Part shown: piece after piece, positions 15,803 through 25,227 of the stretch | Position numbering within the stretch: position 1 is the first letter of the stretch | Layout: every line of letters starts with the position of its first letter | Assembly: GCA_001512745.1 (NCBI GenBank) | Contig: LFSM01000065.1 | Location: forward strand, 1-35,176 | Direction of reading: 5' to 3' | DNA from: Clostridiales bacterium DTU032 | GTDB taxonomy: Bacteria; Bacillota; Clostridia; Saccharofermentanales; DTU023 | Length of the DNA stretch: 35,176 nucleotides | Notes under the pieces: model-generated | Database searches by the model: none | Seen by the model: only the letters and a program-made list of their open reading frames with translations | Told to the model about the DNA's origin: nothing | Position numbers and translations under genes: made by a program

Positions 15803-17596
15803 CTACAGACTCTTGCTGTGTTTACCATACTTAATGGGATACCTGGCGACATAGTCCCGGTAAAGCTTGTCGTAATTGCTTTCAGTTTTATCCAATGAGT
15901 GGGTATAATCGTGAACGCGCAGGCTGTCATCAAGCTCATACTGGATTATGTATATGCCGATATTGGAACAATGATCGGCCACTCTTTCCAGCACATTGTA
16001 GACTTCGGTCAAAATAAAACCATGGTCCACATTGCAGGCACCCTGCTTGAGACGTTCAATATGATTGCTGGTTAAGCTTTTATTTAATTCATCAATACGG
16101 TCTTCCAGAGGTTCAATGGTAAAAGCCTTTCCAGCATCCAGTTCTGCAAAAGCTGCTAAAGTGCGCTGTAATATATCCCGCACTGCCGCAATGTAAATAT
16201 CGAGCTCTTCCTTTGCTTCAGGCGAAAACTCCGCTACTTTGCCTTCATTTTTCCGCGCCAGATCTGACAGGTTGATCGAGTGGTCACTGATACGCTCGAT
16301 GTCGTTAATGGAATGCATCAGAATAGTGAGTTTCTGTCCCCTGCGTTCATCCAGCTTGCCCGAGGAAATTCTGATCAGATATTCGGACAAAGCATCCTCA
16401 TATTCATCGGCTTGCTGTTCCCATTTTTCCACGCGATGATAGCCTTCTTCACTGAAGTCGTGCAAGAGATCCAAAGCCAGATTCATGCCATTATTGGCTA
16501 TTTCCATCATCGAATAAGTAACAGCAGCAGCTTGTTCCAGGGCAAAGGCCGGACGATCAAGGAAGCGCGGATCGAGCAGCTTCAGCTGGGTATCTACTTC
16601 CAGGTCTTCCAATTCGCCAGCTATCACCGGAACGATTTTCTTGGACAATTTGATCAGTTGTTCTGAAAAAGGCAGCAAGACCAGGGTCGTGAAGACGTTA
16701 AAGCTTGTATGCACAGCCGCCAGCATTAGCGGGGTAACAGTACTATCCATGAAAGGAAAGGGCCTGAAGGCGTGAATTATATAAAAAACAAGCATGAAGA
16801 GTATCGTACCGATGGTATTGAAACTGAGATGGATGACAGCAACTCTTTTCCCGTTACGGTTTGATCCGACAGAAGCCAGGATGGCAGTAATACAGGTGCC
16901 GATATTTTGTCCCATAATTATGGGCAGGGCAGCTGCAAAAGGTATCACGCCGGTTGCGCTGAGCGCCATCAGGATACCTACAGCAGCAGAGGAAGACTGA
17001 GTCAAAGCCGTTGTCACTATTCCGACTAAGACGCCCAGCAGGGGATTGCTGAATTTTTGAAAGAGAGCAATGAAAAAGGGCTCATACTGGAGCGGGGCTA
17101 CCGCTGTGGACATCACGTCCATGCCAAACATTAGCACAGCAAAACCGAGAAAAGCATAGGCCTTATGTTTTTTTGCTTCAGTCTTGGCAGTGAAAAGAAT
17201 TAAAATACCGACTAAGGCGAGGACAGGAGTCCAGGAGGAGGGCTTCAACATCGTTATGATGAAGCTGTCACCGGATATGCTGGTCATGCTGAGCAGCCAG
17301 CCGGTAACCGTAGTACCGATATTTGCACCCATTATGACAGGCACGGCCTGGCGCAGGAGCATTACACCTGAATTTACCAGGGCAACAACCATGACAGTAG
17401 TCGCGGAGGAAGACTGAATAACACCGGTAACAGCCGTACCGAGCAAAACTCCCTTTGTCTTTGTGTTACAGAATTTCCCCAGCAATTGCTCCATCCGGCC
17501 GCTGGATACAGATGTCAGACCGTCACTAAGAAGCTGCATGCCGAAAAGAAAGAGGCTGAGGCCACCGATTAACTGCAAAATGTTTAAATAACTCAT
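15803..17596 (-). CDS. Na/Pi cotransporter family protein with PhoU-like domain
   Basis: Membrane protein of 597 residues. The first ~310 residues hold two PNaS-type repeats with the QSSSATT motif (VTGVIQSSSATTVMVVALV) and its partner TQSSSAAVGILMALSATG, plus paired GANIGTTVT and GQNIGTCIT segments. Residues from about 340 form a soluble helical PhoU-like domain. It probably imports phosphate with sodium, or regulates phosphate flux in the NptA/YjbB manner. Starts at ATG 17596. Converges on the aminopeptidase and shares direction with the brkB-like gene upstream, 145 bp away. Confidence 0.92.
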   Translation of the reverse strand: MSYLNILQLIGGLSLFLFGMQLLSDGLTSVSSGRMEQLLGKFCNTKTKGVLLGTAVTGVIQSSSATTVMVVALVNSGVMLLRQAVPVIMGANIGTTVTGWLLSMTSISGDSFIITMLKPSSWTPVLALVGILILFTAKTEAKKHKAYAFLGFAVLMFGMDVMSTAVAPLQYEPFFIALFQKFSNPLLGVLVGIVTTALTQSSSAAVGILMALSATGVIPFAAALPIIMGQNIGTCITAILASVGSNRNGKRVAVIHLSFNTIGTILFMLVFYIIHAFRPFPFMDSTVTPLMLAAVHTSFNVFTTLVLLPFSEQLIKLSKKIVPVIAGELEDLEVDTQLKLLDPRFLDRPAFALEQAAAVTYSMMEIANNGMNLALDLLHDFSEEGYHRVEKWEQQADEYEDALSEYLIRISSGKLDERRGQKLTILMHSINDIERISDHSINLSDLARKNEGKVAEFSPEAKEELDIYIAAVRDILQRTLAAFAELDAGKAFTIEPLEDRIDELNKSLTSNHIERLKQGACNVDHGFILTEVYNVLERVADHCSNIGIYIIQYELDDSLRVHDYTHSLDKTESNYDKLYRDYVARYPIKYGKHSKSL

Positions 17597-17741
17597 TTAA
17601 TTTTTTCCACCACTTAAAAAAAGACCAAAAGAAACCTTATTACTTATCCCAAAGATAATTTAGCATGAACTTCTATGTCCATAAAGACCGGCAGGAAAAT
17701 GTCGACATATTGTACGAAAAAATACACGGCCGGCCAGCTCT

Positions 17742-18728
17742 TTATGTTTTCTTTTTGTTGTTTTTATCTTTGCCGGGACGGGGAAACTTAAGGATCAGTT
17801 CGGCATGGATGAAAGCCCCGATCATCATGATATAAACAGCCAGATAGAGCCAGAGCATCAGGAAAATAATACCCGTGATACTACCGTACATCAGATAATA
17901 TTTTGATTGAGTGGAGATAAAATAAGACAAGCCGTATGAAATTGCAATCCAGCCGACAGAGGTCAGAGCGGCAGCAGAAAGAGTATGGCGGAAGTAGCTG
18001 CGCTGTCTTTTCAGCACGGAAAAAATCACAGTAAAGATGAAAGTCAGGACCAGAAAAGCTGCCAGATTCGCGAACAGATCGAAATTGCTCTGCAGAATAA
18101 ACTCAGGCAAGCTAATAAATTCCTGCAGGTAGTCTCTGACCAGGCGGTTGAAAGCCAGCAGGACCAGAATGACAAGGAGCAGGACACTGGAAGCAAATAT
18201 GGCCATGATGCCAAAGAGCCGCCGCAGCAAAAAATTATTAGGGGATTCTCGGTGATAAATCTTATTAAGCGAGGCCACAACACTGCCAACACCGCGGGAG
18301 GCTGCCCAGAGCAAGGCCAGAGCAGTCACGGAAAGTACTGAGACGCTGCTGCTGCGCTGAACCGAGTTGAGGAAATCATGCAGTACTTCTACAACCGCTT
18401 CCGGGATAATTACGCTCACCTGCGGAATAGCCGCTTCAAATCTGGCCGCCATTCCGGCGTCAAGAACTTCCAGCAAACTGAAGACAAAGAGAATTAATGG
18501 GAAAATTGAAAAGATCAGATAGAAAGCGGAAGCAGCAGAGTTGATCCCCACTTTGAGCGAAAAGAAGCCTTGCAGGCGTTCTTTCCAGACCTGAACCCAG
18601 CTTTTATCCTCCGCATAATCTGACAGCTTTCTTTGCAAATCATTAATTTGCGTGGTGAAAGGTCTGTTCAGCTTTTCATTGGGATCATTTTCCTGCGGAT
18701 TAGTATTCTTTTCTTCTGCTTCATTCAT
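17742..18728 (-). CDS. YihY/BrkB family inner membrane protein
   Basis: 328 residues with a charged N-terminal tail of ~75 residues, then about six hydrophobic spans (for example FYLIFSIFPLILFVFSLLEV and LFGIMAIFASSVLLLVILVL), and a C-terminal Lys-rich tail. The segment LWAASRGVGSVVASLNKIYH matches the YihY/BrkB signature (formerly misnamed ribonuclease BN). Function in this family is not established; transporter-like roles have been suggested. Ribosome site is weak. Divergent from the phospholipase-D-like gene. Confidence 0.88.
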   Translation of the reverse strand: MNEAEEKNTNPQENDPNEKLNRPFTTQINDLQRKLSDYAEDKSWVQVWKERLQGFFSLKVGINSAASAFYLIFSIFPLILFVFSLLEVLDAGMAARFEAAIPQVSVIIPEAVVEVLHDFLNSVQRSSSVSVLSVTALALLWAASRGVGSVVASLNKIYHRESPNNFLLRRLFGIMAIFASSVLLLVILVLLAFNRLVRDYLQEFISLPEFILQSNFDLFANLAAFLVLTFIFTVIFSVLKRQRSYFRHTLSAAALTSVGWIAISYGLSYFISTQSKYYLMYGSITGIIFLMLWLYLAVYIMMIGAFIHAELILKFPRPGKDKNNKKKT

Positions 18729-18895
18729 TTTTTTCTACCATCATCAATAACCGGCGCATAGATTCTAAGTATACGGCATTTTCAGAATCTTTGGTTTCTT
18801 CTTGTTTTCGCTCTGCTCCTTAACAGGTGTTTCCTTCAGTTTTCAAAGTGATGCTATTATAGGAAAGGTCGCATAGCTGAAATAGAAGGGATTTT

Positions 18896-20338
18896 GTGAT
18901 TGTGCCGAAGATAATAATGACGGTGATAATTGTTCTTCTTTCCGGAGCGGGACTGCTAACAGCCTATTTGCTTTATTTTTTACTCACCGGAATTCTCTCT
19001 TTTGCTATTCACCCGCGCAAAAAGCCGCGGCCGGCCTCAACTGCTAAACTGAACGAAGAATGGCAGGATAAGCGCAAAGAAGATGTTCCGGATAAGGTGA
19101 AAATTATTGCTGATTTCACGGATGCTTTATCTGTACGTCTGGAGCTGATCAGACAGGCCCGGCTAAGCCTTGATGTCACCTACTTTTCGATCACTAACAC
19201 TGAAAGCGGCATGGCCTTTCTTTCTGAGCTGGTAGAGGCTGCTGACAGGGGCGTCAAAGTACGTCTCCTGCTTGATGCCAAGATGAAGACCCTCTTGCAT
19301 GTAACCATGAGAGCTTTGGCCCAGCACCCTCAGATTGAAGTTGGCCTCTATAATCCGGTAAATCCACTGAAACCATGGACCCTGAACGAAGTTATGCACG
19401 ATAAGTTCATGATCGTTGACCGGAAATATGCTTTGCTGGGCGGACGCAATATCGAGCCCAGTTACTTTGGGCTGGCCGAAGCGCCGCTGTCCAACAAGTA
19501 TGACTGGGATGTACTGGTCCGGCGCGATGAAGACAGTCCTGCAGACAAAAGTATTATTGATGCGATCGCCGCCTACAACGATCTCTTGTGGCAGAAAAAG
19601 TCGACCAGAAAAGTTTGGCGGCGCCTGACTACATCGAGAATAATTGAAGAAATTCATGCCGGCGGGCTAAAATTTTCAGCTGACCATCCGGAGTTTTACC
19701 AGAAGACTCTGGCTGATTTCACCAGGGACATGATTCGCCCCGACAGAATCATGCTCCTGCATAACCCCCTGAACAGCTGGCGCAAGGAACCCTGGCTGAC
19801 TCAGGACCTGGTGAAACTCGCCTTTCATGCCGAAGAGAGTCTTTTAATTCAAACACCTTACGCCACCGCTTCGCCGCCTTTGCTGCAACTTCTGTCAGAT
19901 GCAGCTGCCCATGTGGATGTGCATTATCTGACCAATTCCCTGGCCTCAGCCAAAAACCTGCCGGCCTATCCCAACTATTACTTTCAAAGGAAGAAATTTC
20001 TAAAATCTGGCATTAATATCTATGAGTTTCAGGATAGCGATTCTATCCATGGCAAATCCTTTGTTCTCGATGACAGGATTTCTGTGGTGGGCAGTTTTAA
20101 TTTGGACTCACGCAGTATTTACCTGGACACAGAAACGATGCTGGTCATAGACAGCCCCGAACTGACTAAAAGCTTTACTGATTATCACCATAAAATAAAT
20201 GGACGGAGCTTGAAGCTGGGAGCGGACAACAAGTATATTCCCTCAGAAACTGTAGCAGAGACGCCGGTGCTTCGGGGCAAGCGGCTTACCTACTTTCTCT
20301 CCTATCTCCTCTTACGTCCTTTTCAGTTTTTTATTTAA
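18896..20338 (+). CDS. Phospholipase D-like protein (cardiolipin-synthase-like)
   Basis: 480 residues with one N-terminal transmembrane helix (residues ~6-34) and two PLD phosphodiesterase motifs: H168-x-K170-x4-D175 in VMHDKFMIVDRKYALLGGRN, and SIHGKSFVLDDRISVVGSFN near residue 383. The pair forms one active site. The single anchor and spacing resemble ClsC-type cardiolipin synthases, which make cardiolipin or related phospholipids; other phosphatidyl transfer is possible. GTG at 18896 follows GAAGGG; a second GTG at 18902 is an alternative. A TGnTATTAT element at 18852-18860 may be an extended -10. Probably first in an operon with the next two genes. Confidence 0.85.
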   Translation: MIVPKIIMTVIIVLLSGAGLLTAYLLYFLLTGILSFAIHPRKKPRPASTAKLNEEWQDKRKEDVPDKVKIIADFTDALSVRLELIRQARLSLDVTYFSITNTESGMAFLSELVEAADRGVKVRLLLDAKMKTLLHVTMRALAQHPQIEVGLYNPVNPLKPWTLNEVMHDKFMIVDRKYALLGGRNIEPSYFGLAEAPLSNKYDWDVLVRRDEDSPADKSIIDAIAAYNDLLWQKKSTRKVWRRLTTSRIIEEIHAGGLKFSADHPEFYQKTLADFTRDMIRPDRIMLLHNPLNSWRKEPWLTQDLVKLAFHAEESLLIQTPYATASPPLLQLLSDAAAHVDVHYLTNSLASAKNLPAYPNYYFQRKKFLKSGINIYEFQDSDSIHGKSFVLDDRISVVGSFNLDSRSIYLDTETMLVIDSPELTKSFTDYHHKINGRSLKLGADNKYIPSETVAETPVLRGKRLTYFLSYLLLRPFQFFI

Positions 20339-20363
20339 AAATATGATCAAGGCTGGTTAATCT

Positions 20364-21548
20364 ATGCGAAAAAATGAAGCATCCGAAAAAAGAATAGCAA
20401 ATCTCGTCTCTTACATCGACTGTCTCCTGCGCGGGGAAGACGTCAGAGAAAGCTACCAGGGGCATTCGGAAGAGTTTGCCGGACTGGAAAGTCTGGAAGT
20501 CTTTCAGGCCTTCCGGCAGATTCTGGACCGGGGCTATGATCCTGACCAGGTGATTGAAGAGGTATCACGGGTGATTTTAGCCACCCAGCGTGATGACGAC
20601 TTCGAGGAAGTCAGGCCGGAGGATCCCTTTTTGCAGGAGCTGCGGGCCGAGAACCAGAGCATGATGGATCTGCTGGCAGACCTGCGCCCTCTCTTTCGCC
20701 AGGAAAGAAGTGATGAGCGGGACCGCGTGATAGTGGAGACCATGCAGGGTCTGCGGCAAGTCAGGGCGCACTTTGTCAGATTGCAGAATATTTTCTTTCC
20801 CACCCTGGAGCAAAAGCATCAGGCCTTGTCGGGTCTGACACTTTTATGGGCCTGGCAGGATCAGGCGGAAGCGGTTCTAGACCGGTCTCTGACAACATTT
20901 GCTGACCCGAAAATGCCGGTGGAACAGCTTAACCGGATGGCGGGAGAGCTTTTCGGATCCTATGCCAGCCTGCCCTTGAAGGAGGAGCGCCTGCTCTATA
21001 CCGTAGCTGACAAATTGCTGGATGAGGCTGACTGGGAGGCCATGTATCAACAGTCACGCGCCTATCCTACTGCCTTTGATATCCGCCGGGAAGTGGAAGA
21101 GATCGATTTTTCTCTGCTGGAGGACGCTGCCGCTCAGGGCATCTTCAGCAGCGCTAGCGGCAGCATGAGTTTTGAACAGTTGAACCTGTTATTGAATAAT
21201 CTGCCGGTCGACTTTACCCTGGTGGACGAAAACAACCGGGTAGTTTATTTTAACAATCCGCCCCGGCGGATCTTTCCGCGCAGCCCTGCAGTTATCGGGC
21301 GCGAGGTAAAGAACTGCCATCCGCCCCGGTCCCTGGATAAGGTAGATGAGATTATCGATGCCTTCCGTCAGGGCCGCCAAAGTCACGCCCGTTTCTGGAT
21401 CAGCCTGAAAGGCAGGAAGCTCCTGATTGAGTATTTTGCCTTGCGTGATGCTGAGGGCAAGTATCGGGGTGTGCTGGAGGTGAGCCAGGATATTACGGAC
21501 TTGCAGGCTCTTGAAGGCGACCGGCGACTGACAGAGTGGCAGGAATAG
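20364..21548 (+). CDS. DUF438 family protein with degenerate hemerythrin-like and PAS domains
   Basis: 394 residues. The first ~70 residues (IANLVSYIDCLLRGEDVRES) resemble DUF438. Residues ~135-180 look like a hemerythrin-type bundle (AHFVRLQNIFFPTLEQKHQ) but several usual metal histidines are missing, so iron binding is doubtful. The C-terminal PAS domain (about 275-385) contains NNLPVDFTLVDENNRVVYFN and NCHPPRSLDKVDEIIDAF, characteristic of the DUF438-linked PAS. There is no output domain. Likely an intracellular redox or ligand sensor that acts on a partner. 25 bp after the PLD-like gene and 3 bp before thpR. Confidence 0.8.
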   Translation: MRKNEASEKRIANLVSYIDCLLRGEDVRESYQGHSEEFAGLESLEVFQAFRQILDRGYDPDQVIEEVSRVILATQRDDDFEEVRPEDPFLQELRAENQSMMDLLADLRPLFRQERSDERDRVIVETMQGLRQVRAHFVRLQNIFFPTLEQKHQALSGLTLLWAWQDQAEAVLDRSLTTFADPKMPVEQLNRMAGELFGSYASLPLKEERLLYTVADKLLDEADWEAMYQQSRAYPTAFDIRREVEEIDFSLLEDAAAQGIFSSASGSMSFEQLNLLLNNLPVDFTLVDENNRVVYFNNPPRRIFPRSPAVIGREVKNCHPPRSLDKVDEIIDAFRQGRQSHARFWISLKGRKLLIEYFALRDAEGKYRGVLEVSQDITDLQALEGDRRLTEWQE

Positions 21549-21551
21549 CCT

Positions 21552-22088
21552 ATGCGTTTATTTTTAGCAGCAAGGCTGGCAGCTGACCAGCTGCAGGAAC
21601 TCATGCAGGCACAGTTACTTCTGCAGCGTGCCTCTGACAAGATTTCCCTGACCAAAGCAGACAACCTGCATCTGACCCTGCACTTTCTGGGCGAGACAGC
21701 AGCAGCGGACACTGAGCGGCTGCTCAGTGGTCTGCATGAGTTTGAACTTCCGCCGGCCGGTAGCCTGACCTCCCGCCTGGACGGCTACGGCTTTTTCCAG
21801 CGCCGGGACGGCCAGCTGATCTACGCAGATTTGGCGGTATCCCAGGAGCTTTTGCAGCTGCAGAAAGATCTGGGCCGGGCCTTAGACGGGCTGGGCTTTG
21901 AGACGGACCGCCGCCGCTGGAAAGCGCACGTGACTTTGGCGCGGCGGACGCAACTGGCAGTTTCCTGGCCTGAACTCCAAAAAAAGCTGCCCGTTCAGGA
22001 AGAAGCTTATCTTCTTTCGGACCTGGCCCTGTTCAAAAGTGAATTTACCGACAGAGGAATGTTATATACGCCCCTCTTCATTTTTTAA
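21552..22088 (+). CDS. thpR: RNA 2',3'-cyclic phosphodiesterase (ThpR / 2H family)
   Basis: 178-residue 2H phosphoesterase. Both catalytic HxTx motifs are present: H40-L-T-L in NLHLTLHFLGE and H126-V-T-L in KAHVTLARR. The family hydrolyses 2',3'-cyclic phosphate RNA ends (and can reverse 2'-5' ligation). ATG at 21552, three bases after the previous stop, indicates translational coupling. Converges on the deacetylase-like gene with a 6-bp gap and no clear hairpin terminator. Confidence 0.92.
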   Translation: MRLFLAARLAADQLQELMQAQLLLQRASDKISLTKADNLHLTLHFLGETAAADTERLLSGLHEFELPPAGSLTSRLDGYGFFQRRDGQLIYADLAVSQELLQLQKDLGRALDGLGFETDRRRWKAHVTLARRTQLAVSWPELQKKLPVQEEAYLLSDLALFKSEFTDRGMLYTPLFIF

Positions 22089-22094
22089 AAAATA

Positions 22095-23402
22095 CTAAGC
22101 AGAGAAATATTTATTGCCGGTCTTGTCCTGGAGAAATCTGCCTTTCACTTTCATTTTGCCTGTCTCTTCAAAGAGGCGATAGCCTTCCGCCTGACAGGCG
22201 GGACAGGCCCGGCGGGGTATCTGGATGCCGATCAGGCTGTCGCCGCGGTCGTTGGCGGAATGGATGACATTGAGGCCCGGACAGTCAGCACAGATTTTAA
22301 ACTCCTGCTGCTGACTTTCCATAATGCCGGCCGTATCGTAATAAACCTGCCGTGGCAGAGTGACCTTCTGCCTGCCCCTAAACTTTTCCGCTGCCAGTTT
22401 TTCCCTGTTTTTCCACTTTTTCAAAATCTGATCCGAGATCTCTTCGACCTGGCGGCTGACCCGGAGGCTTTGCCGCCATTTGCCCTCATAGTAGTCAGGT
22501 TCGCGCACGCCGGAATAATCCAGGCCCGCCATGGCCAGGACTATACCAAGATTGACGTAGGGCAGGGCACCTTCAATTGAATAGCCGCCTTCCAGCACAG
22601 CCACATCCGGATTGAGCTTTTCATTCAAAAGAGCATAGCCTTGGGCGGAAAAATTCATATTGGTCAGCGGGTCTGTGTAATGATTGTCCTGACCGGCTGA
22701 ATTGATAATCAGGTCCGGCTTGTAGTCGTCCAGAACCGGCAGAACTACGTTGTCAAGTACGTGGAGAAAACCCTCGTCACCGGTATTGGGGGGCAGAGGA
22801 ATGTTGAGAGTGTAACCATAGGCCCCCGGCCCGCCCAGCTCATTCATGTCACCTGTTCCGGGGTAGAGGGTGCGGCCATCCTGATGAAAAGAAATGAAGA
22901 GGGTGTCGGGGTCGTTCCAGTAGATATCCTGGGTGCCGTCACCGTGATGACAATCCGTGTCGACGATGGCTACCCGCAAATCCGGATATTTCTGCCTGAT
23001 ATATTCAAGGCCGACCGCCTCGATGTTTATGATACAAAAGCCCCTGTCGCCGTAAGTGACGCGCTGGGCGTGGTGACCCGGCGGCCTTACCATGGCAAAG
23101 GCCTTGTCAGTTTCCCCGGACATGACCGCATCCAGGGCACGCATTACACCGCCGGCGGCAATATAGTGGGACTCGGTCACGATGGAGTCAGGGTCAGGAT
23201 AGGCAAAATGCACCCGCTCCACATCAGCCGGACCGGCCAGGCCGGGGTTGAAAAAGTGTATGCCTTCGATGTCTGCAATGCCTTCTTCAAAAAGCTGGTC
23301 CTGTGTATAAAGCAGCCTTTCTTCACGCTCCGGGTGGCTGGGCGAAATGGCCCAGTCAAAAGCCGGAAAGAAAATCAGGCCTAATGAATTATTGGCTTTC
23401 AT
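22095..23402 (-). CDS. Histone-deacetylase-like amidohydrolase with C-terminal zinc ribbon
   Basis: 435 residues. Residues ~1-310 form an HDAC/AcuC fold: H110-H111 in RPPGHHAQ, the zinc ligands D150 and H152 in VDTDCHHGDGT, D244 in HYTDPLTNM, and the catalytic Tyr274 in LEGGYS. Such enzymes remove acyl groups from acetyl-lysine, polyamines or small amides. The C-terminal ~120 residues add a basic helical linker and a CxxC...CxxC ribbon (CADCPG and CPACQAEG), which is unusual. The ATG at 23402 overlaps the end of the hydantoinase-like gene by 14 bp, so the two are cotranslated. Substrate unknown. Confidence 0.85.
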   Translation of the reverse strand: MKANNSLGLIFFPAFDWAISPSHPEREERLLYTQDQLFEEGIADIEGIHFFNPGLAGPADVERVHFAYPDPDSIVTESHYIAAGGVMRALDAVMSGETDKAFAMVRPPGHHAQRVTYGDRGFCIINIEAVGLEYIRQKYPDLRVAIVDTDCHHGDGTQDIYWNDPDTLFISFHQDGRTLYPGTGDMNELGGPGAYGYTLNIPLPPNTGDEGFLHVLDNVVLPVLDDYKPDLIINSAGQDNHYTDPLTNMNFSAQGYALLNEKLNPDVAVLEGGYSIEGALPYVNLGIVLAMAGLDYSGVREPDYYEGKWRQSLRVSRQVEEISDQILKKWKNREKLAAEKFRGRQKVTLPRQVYYDTAGIMESQQQEFKICADCPGLNVIHSANDRGDSLIGIQIPRRACPACQAEGYRLFEETGKMKVKGRFLQDKTGNKYFSA

Positions 23403-25083
23403 GTCTGCCTCCTTGCTCTGCCTCTTGCAGGTCGTAGAGTAAACCGGGTTTAATCTGAGCACGGACGCGGATATTTCTTTCCCGGCCCATGAAACCCCGC
23501 ACCATGTTGAAAGAGGATGATTCGATGATTTCAGCTTCGATTTGATCCGGCGGCAGTCCCATGGCCAGACCGGCCCGGGTCACCGCTTTGAGCGCTATTT
23601 CTTCCGCCTGGGCCAGATTGAAGGACTTGTCGATAGTCTGATAAATATCAAGCTCGGCTATGGAGAGAATGCGCCGTTCTGTATTGGCGTAGAGAGAAAT
23701 TTCTGTCGTCGGCCTGGCCAGGCCGGCGCCGAGTGCGTTGGCGATCTCATAGTTTTCCGGGAAGCTGACTTCCAGGCCGCTGGCTTCCTGCAAAGGTCCT
23801 GCCAGAGCTTTTGCCGGACCGCCGATCAGCTTGATCGATTGGGGTTTTACCTGCTTGCCCTGCAGCAGGTCCCTGATGGTGTAAACCGGGCTGCTGTTGA
23901 TATGGCCGAGTATTTCCTCAATCCTTTGCCTGATAGTATCGCAGAAGATAGTGACGATCCTTCTTGCGCAGGCCTCAGTGTCAAGGCCCATGTCAGCTGC
24001 AAAAACAGCCAGCGCTTCTGTGGCTTTTTGCGGGTACTTTCCTCCCATCAGGCCCAGATAGACCAGGGCATCGGTCGGAGTAAGATCTTGGCCGCCGAAA
24101 GCGACGGCGGGGCCCCGCCGTTCGGGACCGATCCGGATTTCTTCCTTATCCTGATACACATAACTGTCACCGCCCAGACCGACAGAGTTGCTGTAGACAG
24201 CGCGCACCAGCGTCTTGCGGCCGTCAATCTCGATACCTGCGGCTTCAAAGAGCGACAGGCCTGCTGCCAGGAAGAAGATATCTGTGGTCGTGCCGCCGAT
24301 ATCGAGCAGGACAGCATCCTTATCTGTTGGCGGGAAGAGAGCACTGATGCCGACAAAGCTGGCAGCAGGACCGGAGAGAATAGTTTCCACCGGCCGCTGC
24401 ATTGCTGTGTCCAGATCGACTGTGCCGCCGTCGGCTTTTAAAATATAGACAGGGGCTGTGATCGCTTCTTCAGCCAGCGCTGTCAGCATGCTGTTTGCAA
24501 AAGAACGAAAGCTATCTGCAATAGCTGCGTTGAGATAGGCAGTCTGCACCCGGCGGGGGAAGTTTAATTTGCCGGAAAGCCTGTGTCCCAGAGTGATTTC
24601 CTGGTAATCGTCTGCAAAAAAGTCGCCGATCTTCTGTTCCGTGTCCGGGTTACGCGGTGAAAATTTGCTGATGACAGCCAGGCTTTCCACGCCCTTGTCC
24701 TGAAAACTGGCCCGGATTGTCTGTAAGTCACTCTGCCTGAAATTATCTGTCACGATTCCGCGATGGTCGGTGCTGCCGGAGAGATAATGAAGATTATCGC
24801 CCAAACGATCAAAATCCCAGTTGATGCCCGGACCGCTTTGGACGATGACGCCGACCCTGGAGACCTTGTTTTCAACTATGGCGTTGGTACAGATAGTTGT
24901 ACTGAGGTGGATACGGGTGATCTCACCTTTTTCCTGACCCTGCAGCAAGTCCTGCAGGCACTGCCAGATGGAGTTAAAAAGATCTGCCCTGTCCACTTCA
25001 TGTTTGACAGACTTCAACAAGACACCCTGACGGAGCAAAACACCGTCAATATGTGTACCACCCATATCAATCGCCAGAATCAT
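23389..25083 (-). CDS. Hydantoinase/oxoprolinase family protein (HyuA-like)
   Basis: 564 residues of the ATP-dependent hydantoinase/5-oxoprolinase A family with an actin/ASKHA-like fold. The N-terminus MILAIDMGGTHIDGVLL carries the first phosphate loop; DAVLLDIGGTTTDIFFLAAG is the second, and IKLIGGPAKALAGPL the adenosine segment. There is no neighbouring HyuB. The start at 25083 is chosen because MILAIDMGGT begins homologues and AAGGGGTG lies upstream; an ATG 18 bp earlier is possible. Lone HyuA-like proteins may be ATP-dependent amidases or activators; function is uncertain. Coupled to the deacetylase-like gene. Confidence 0.85.
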   Translation of the reverse strand: MILAIDMGGTHIDGVLLRQGVLLKSVKHEVDRADLFNSIWQCLQDLLQGQEKGEITRIHLSTTICTNAIVENKVSRVGVIVQSGPGINWDFDRLGDNLHYLSGSTDHRGIVTDNFRQSDLQTIRASFQDKGVESLAVISKFSPRNPDTEQKIGDFFADDYQEITLGHRLSGKLNFPRRVQTAYLNAAIADSFRSFANSMLTALAEEAITAPVYILKADGGTVDLDTAMQRPVETILSGPAASFVGISALFPPTDKDAVLLDIGGTTTDIFFLAAGLSLFEAAGIEIDGRKTLVRAVYSNSVGLGGDSYVYQDKEEIRIGPERRGPAVAFGGQDLTPTDALVYLGLMGGKYPQKATEALAVFAADMGLDTEACARRIVTIFCDTIRQRIEEILGHINSSPVYTIRDLLQGKQVKPQSIKLIGGPAKALAGPLQEASGLEVSFPENYEIANALGAGLARPTTEISLYANTERRILSIAELDIYQTIDKSFNLAQAEEIALKAVTRAGLAMGLPPDQIEAEIIESSSFNMVRGFMGRERNIRVRAQIKPGLLYDLQEAEQGGRHESQ

Positions 25084-25142
25084 CAGAAACACCCCTTCCA
25101 AAATATAAGCCGGTCTCTTACAGTATACGACTGATTTTTTTT

Positions 25143-25190
25143 GGTGCCTGGCACCTATTTTTGGTGCCAGGCACCTAAGTTGTTAAGTTA
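25143..25190. repeat. Two inverted GGTGCCAGGCACC cores
   Basis: GGTGCCTGGCACC (25143-25155) and GGTGCCAGGCACC (25163-25175) flank a short T-rich spacer and are followed by TAAGTTGTTAAGTT, an extension also present, slightly changed, at 35076-35089. It belongs to the dispersed palindrome family and lies upstream of the hydantoinase-like gene. Confidence 0.85.
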
Positions 25191-25227
25191 TTCATTTTTT
25201 TGTGGTGCCAGTCAGCCAATTTAGAAA

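Noticed and set aside
17597-17741. Promoter or terminator between the BrkB-like and Na/Pi genes
   Set aside because: Only a GGCCGGCC palindrome without a loop and A/T-rich tracts are seen; nothing meets a reasonable standard.
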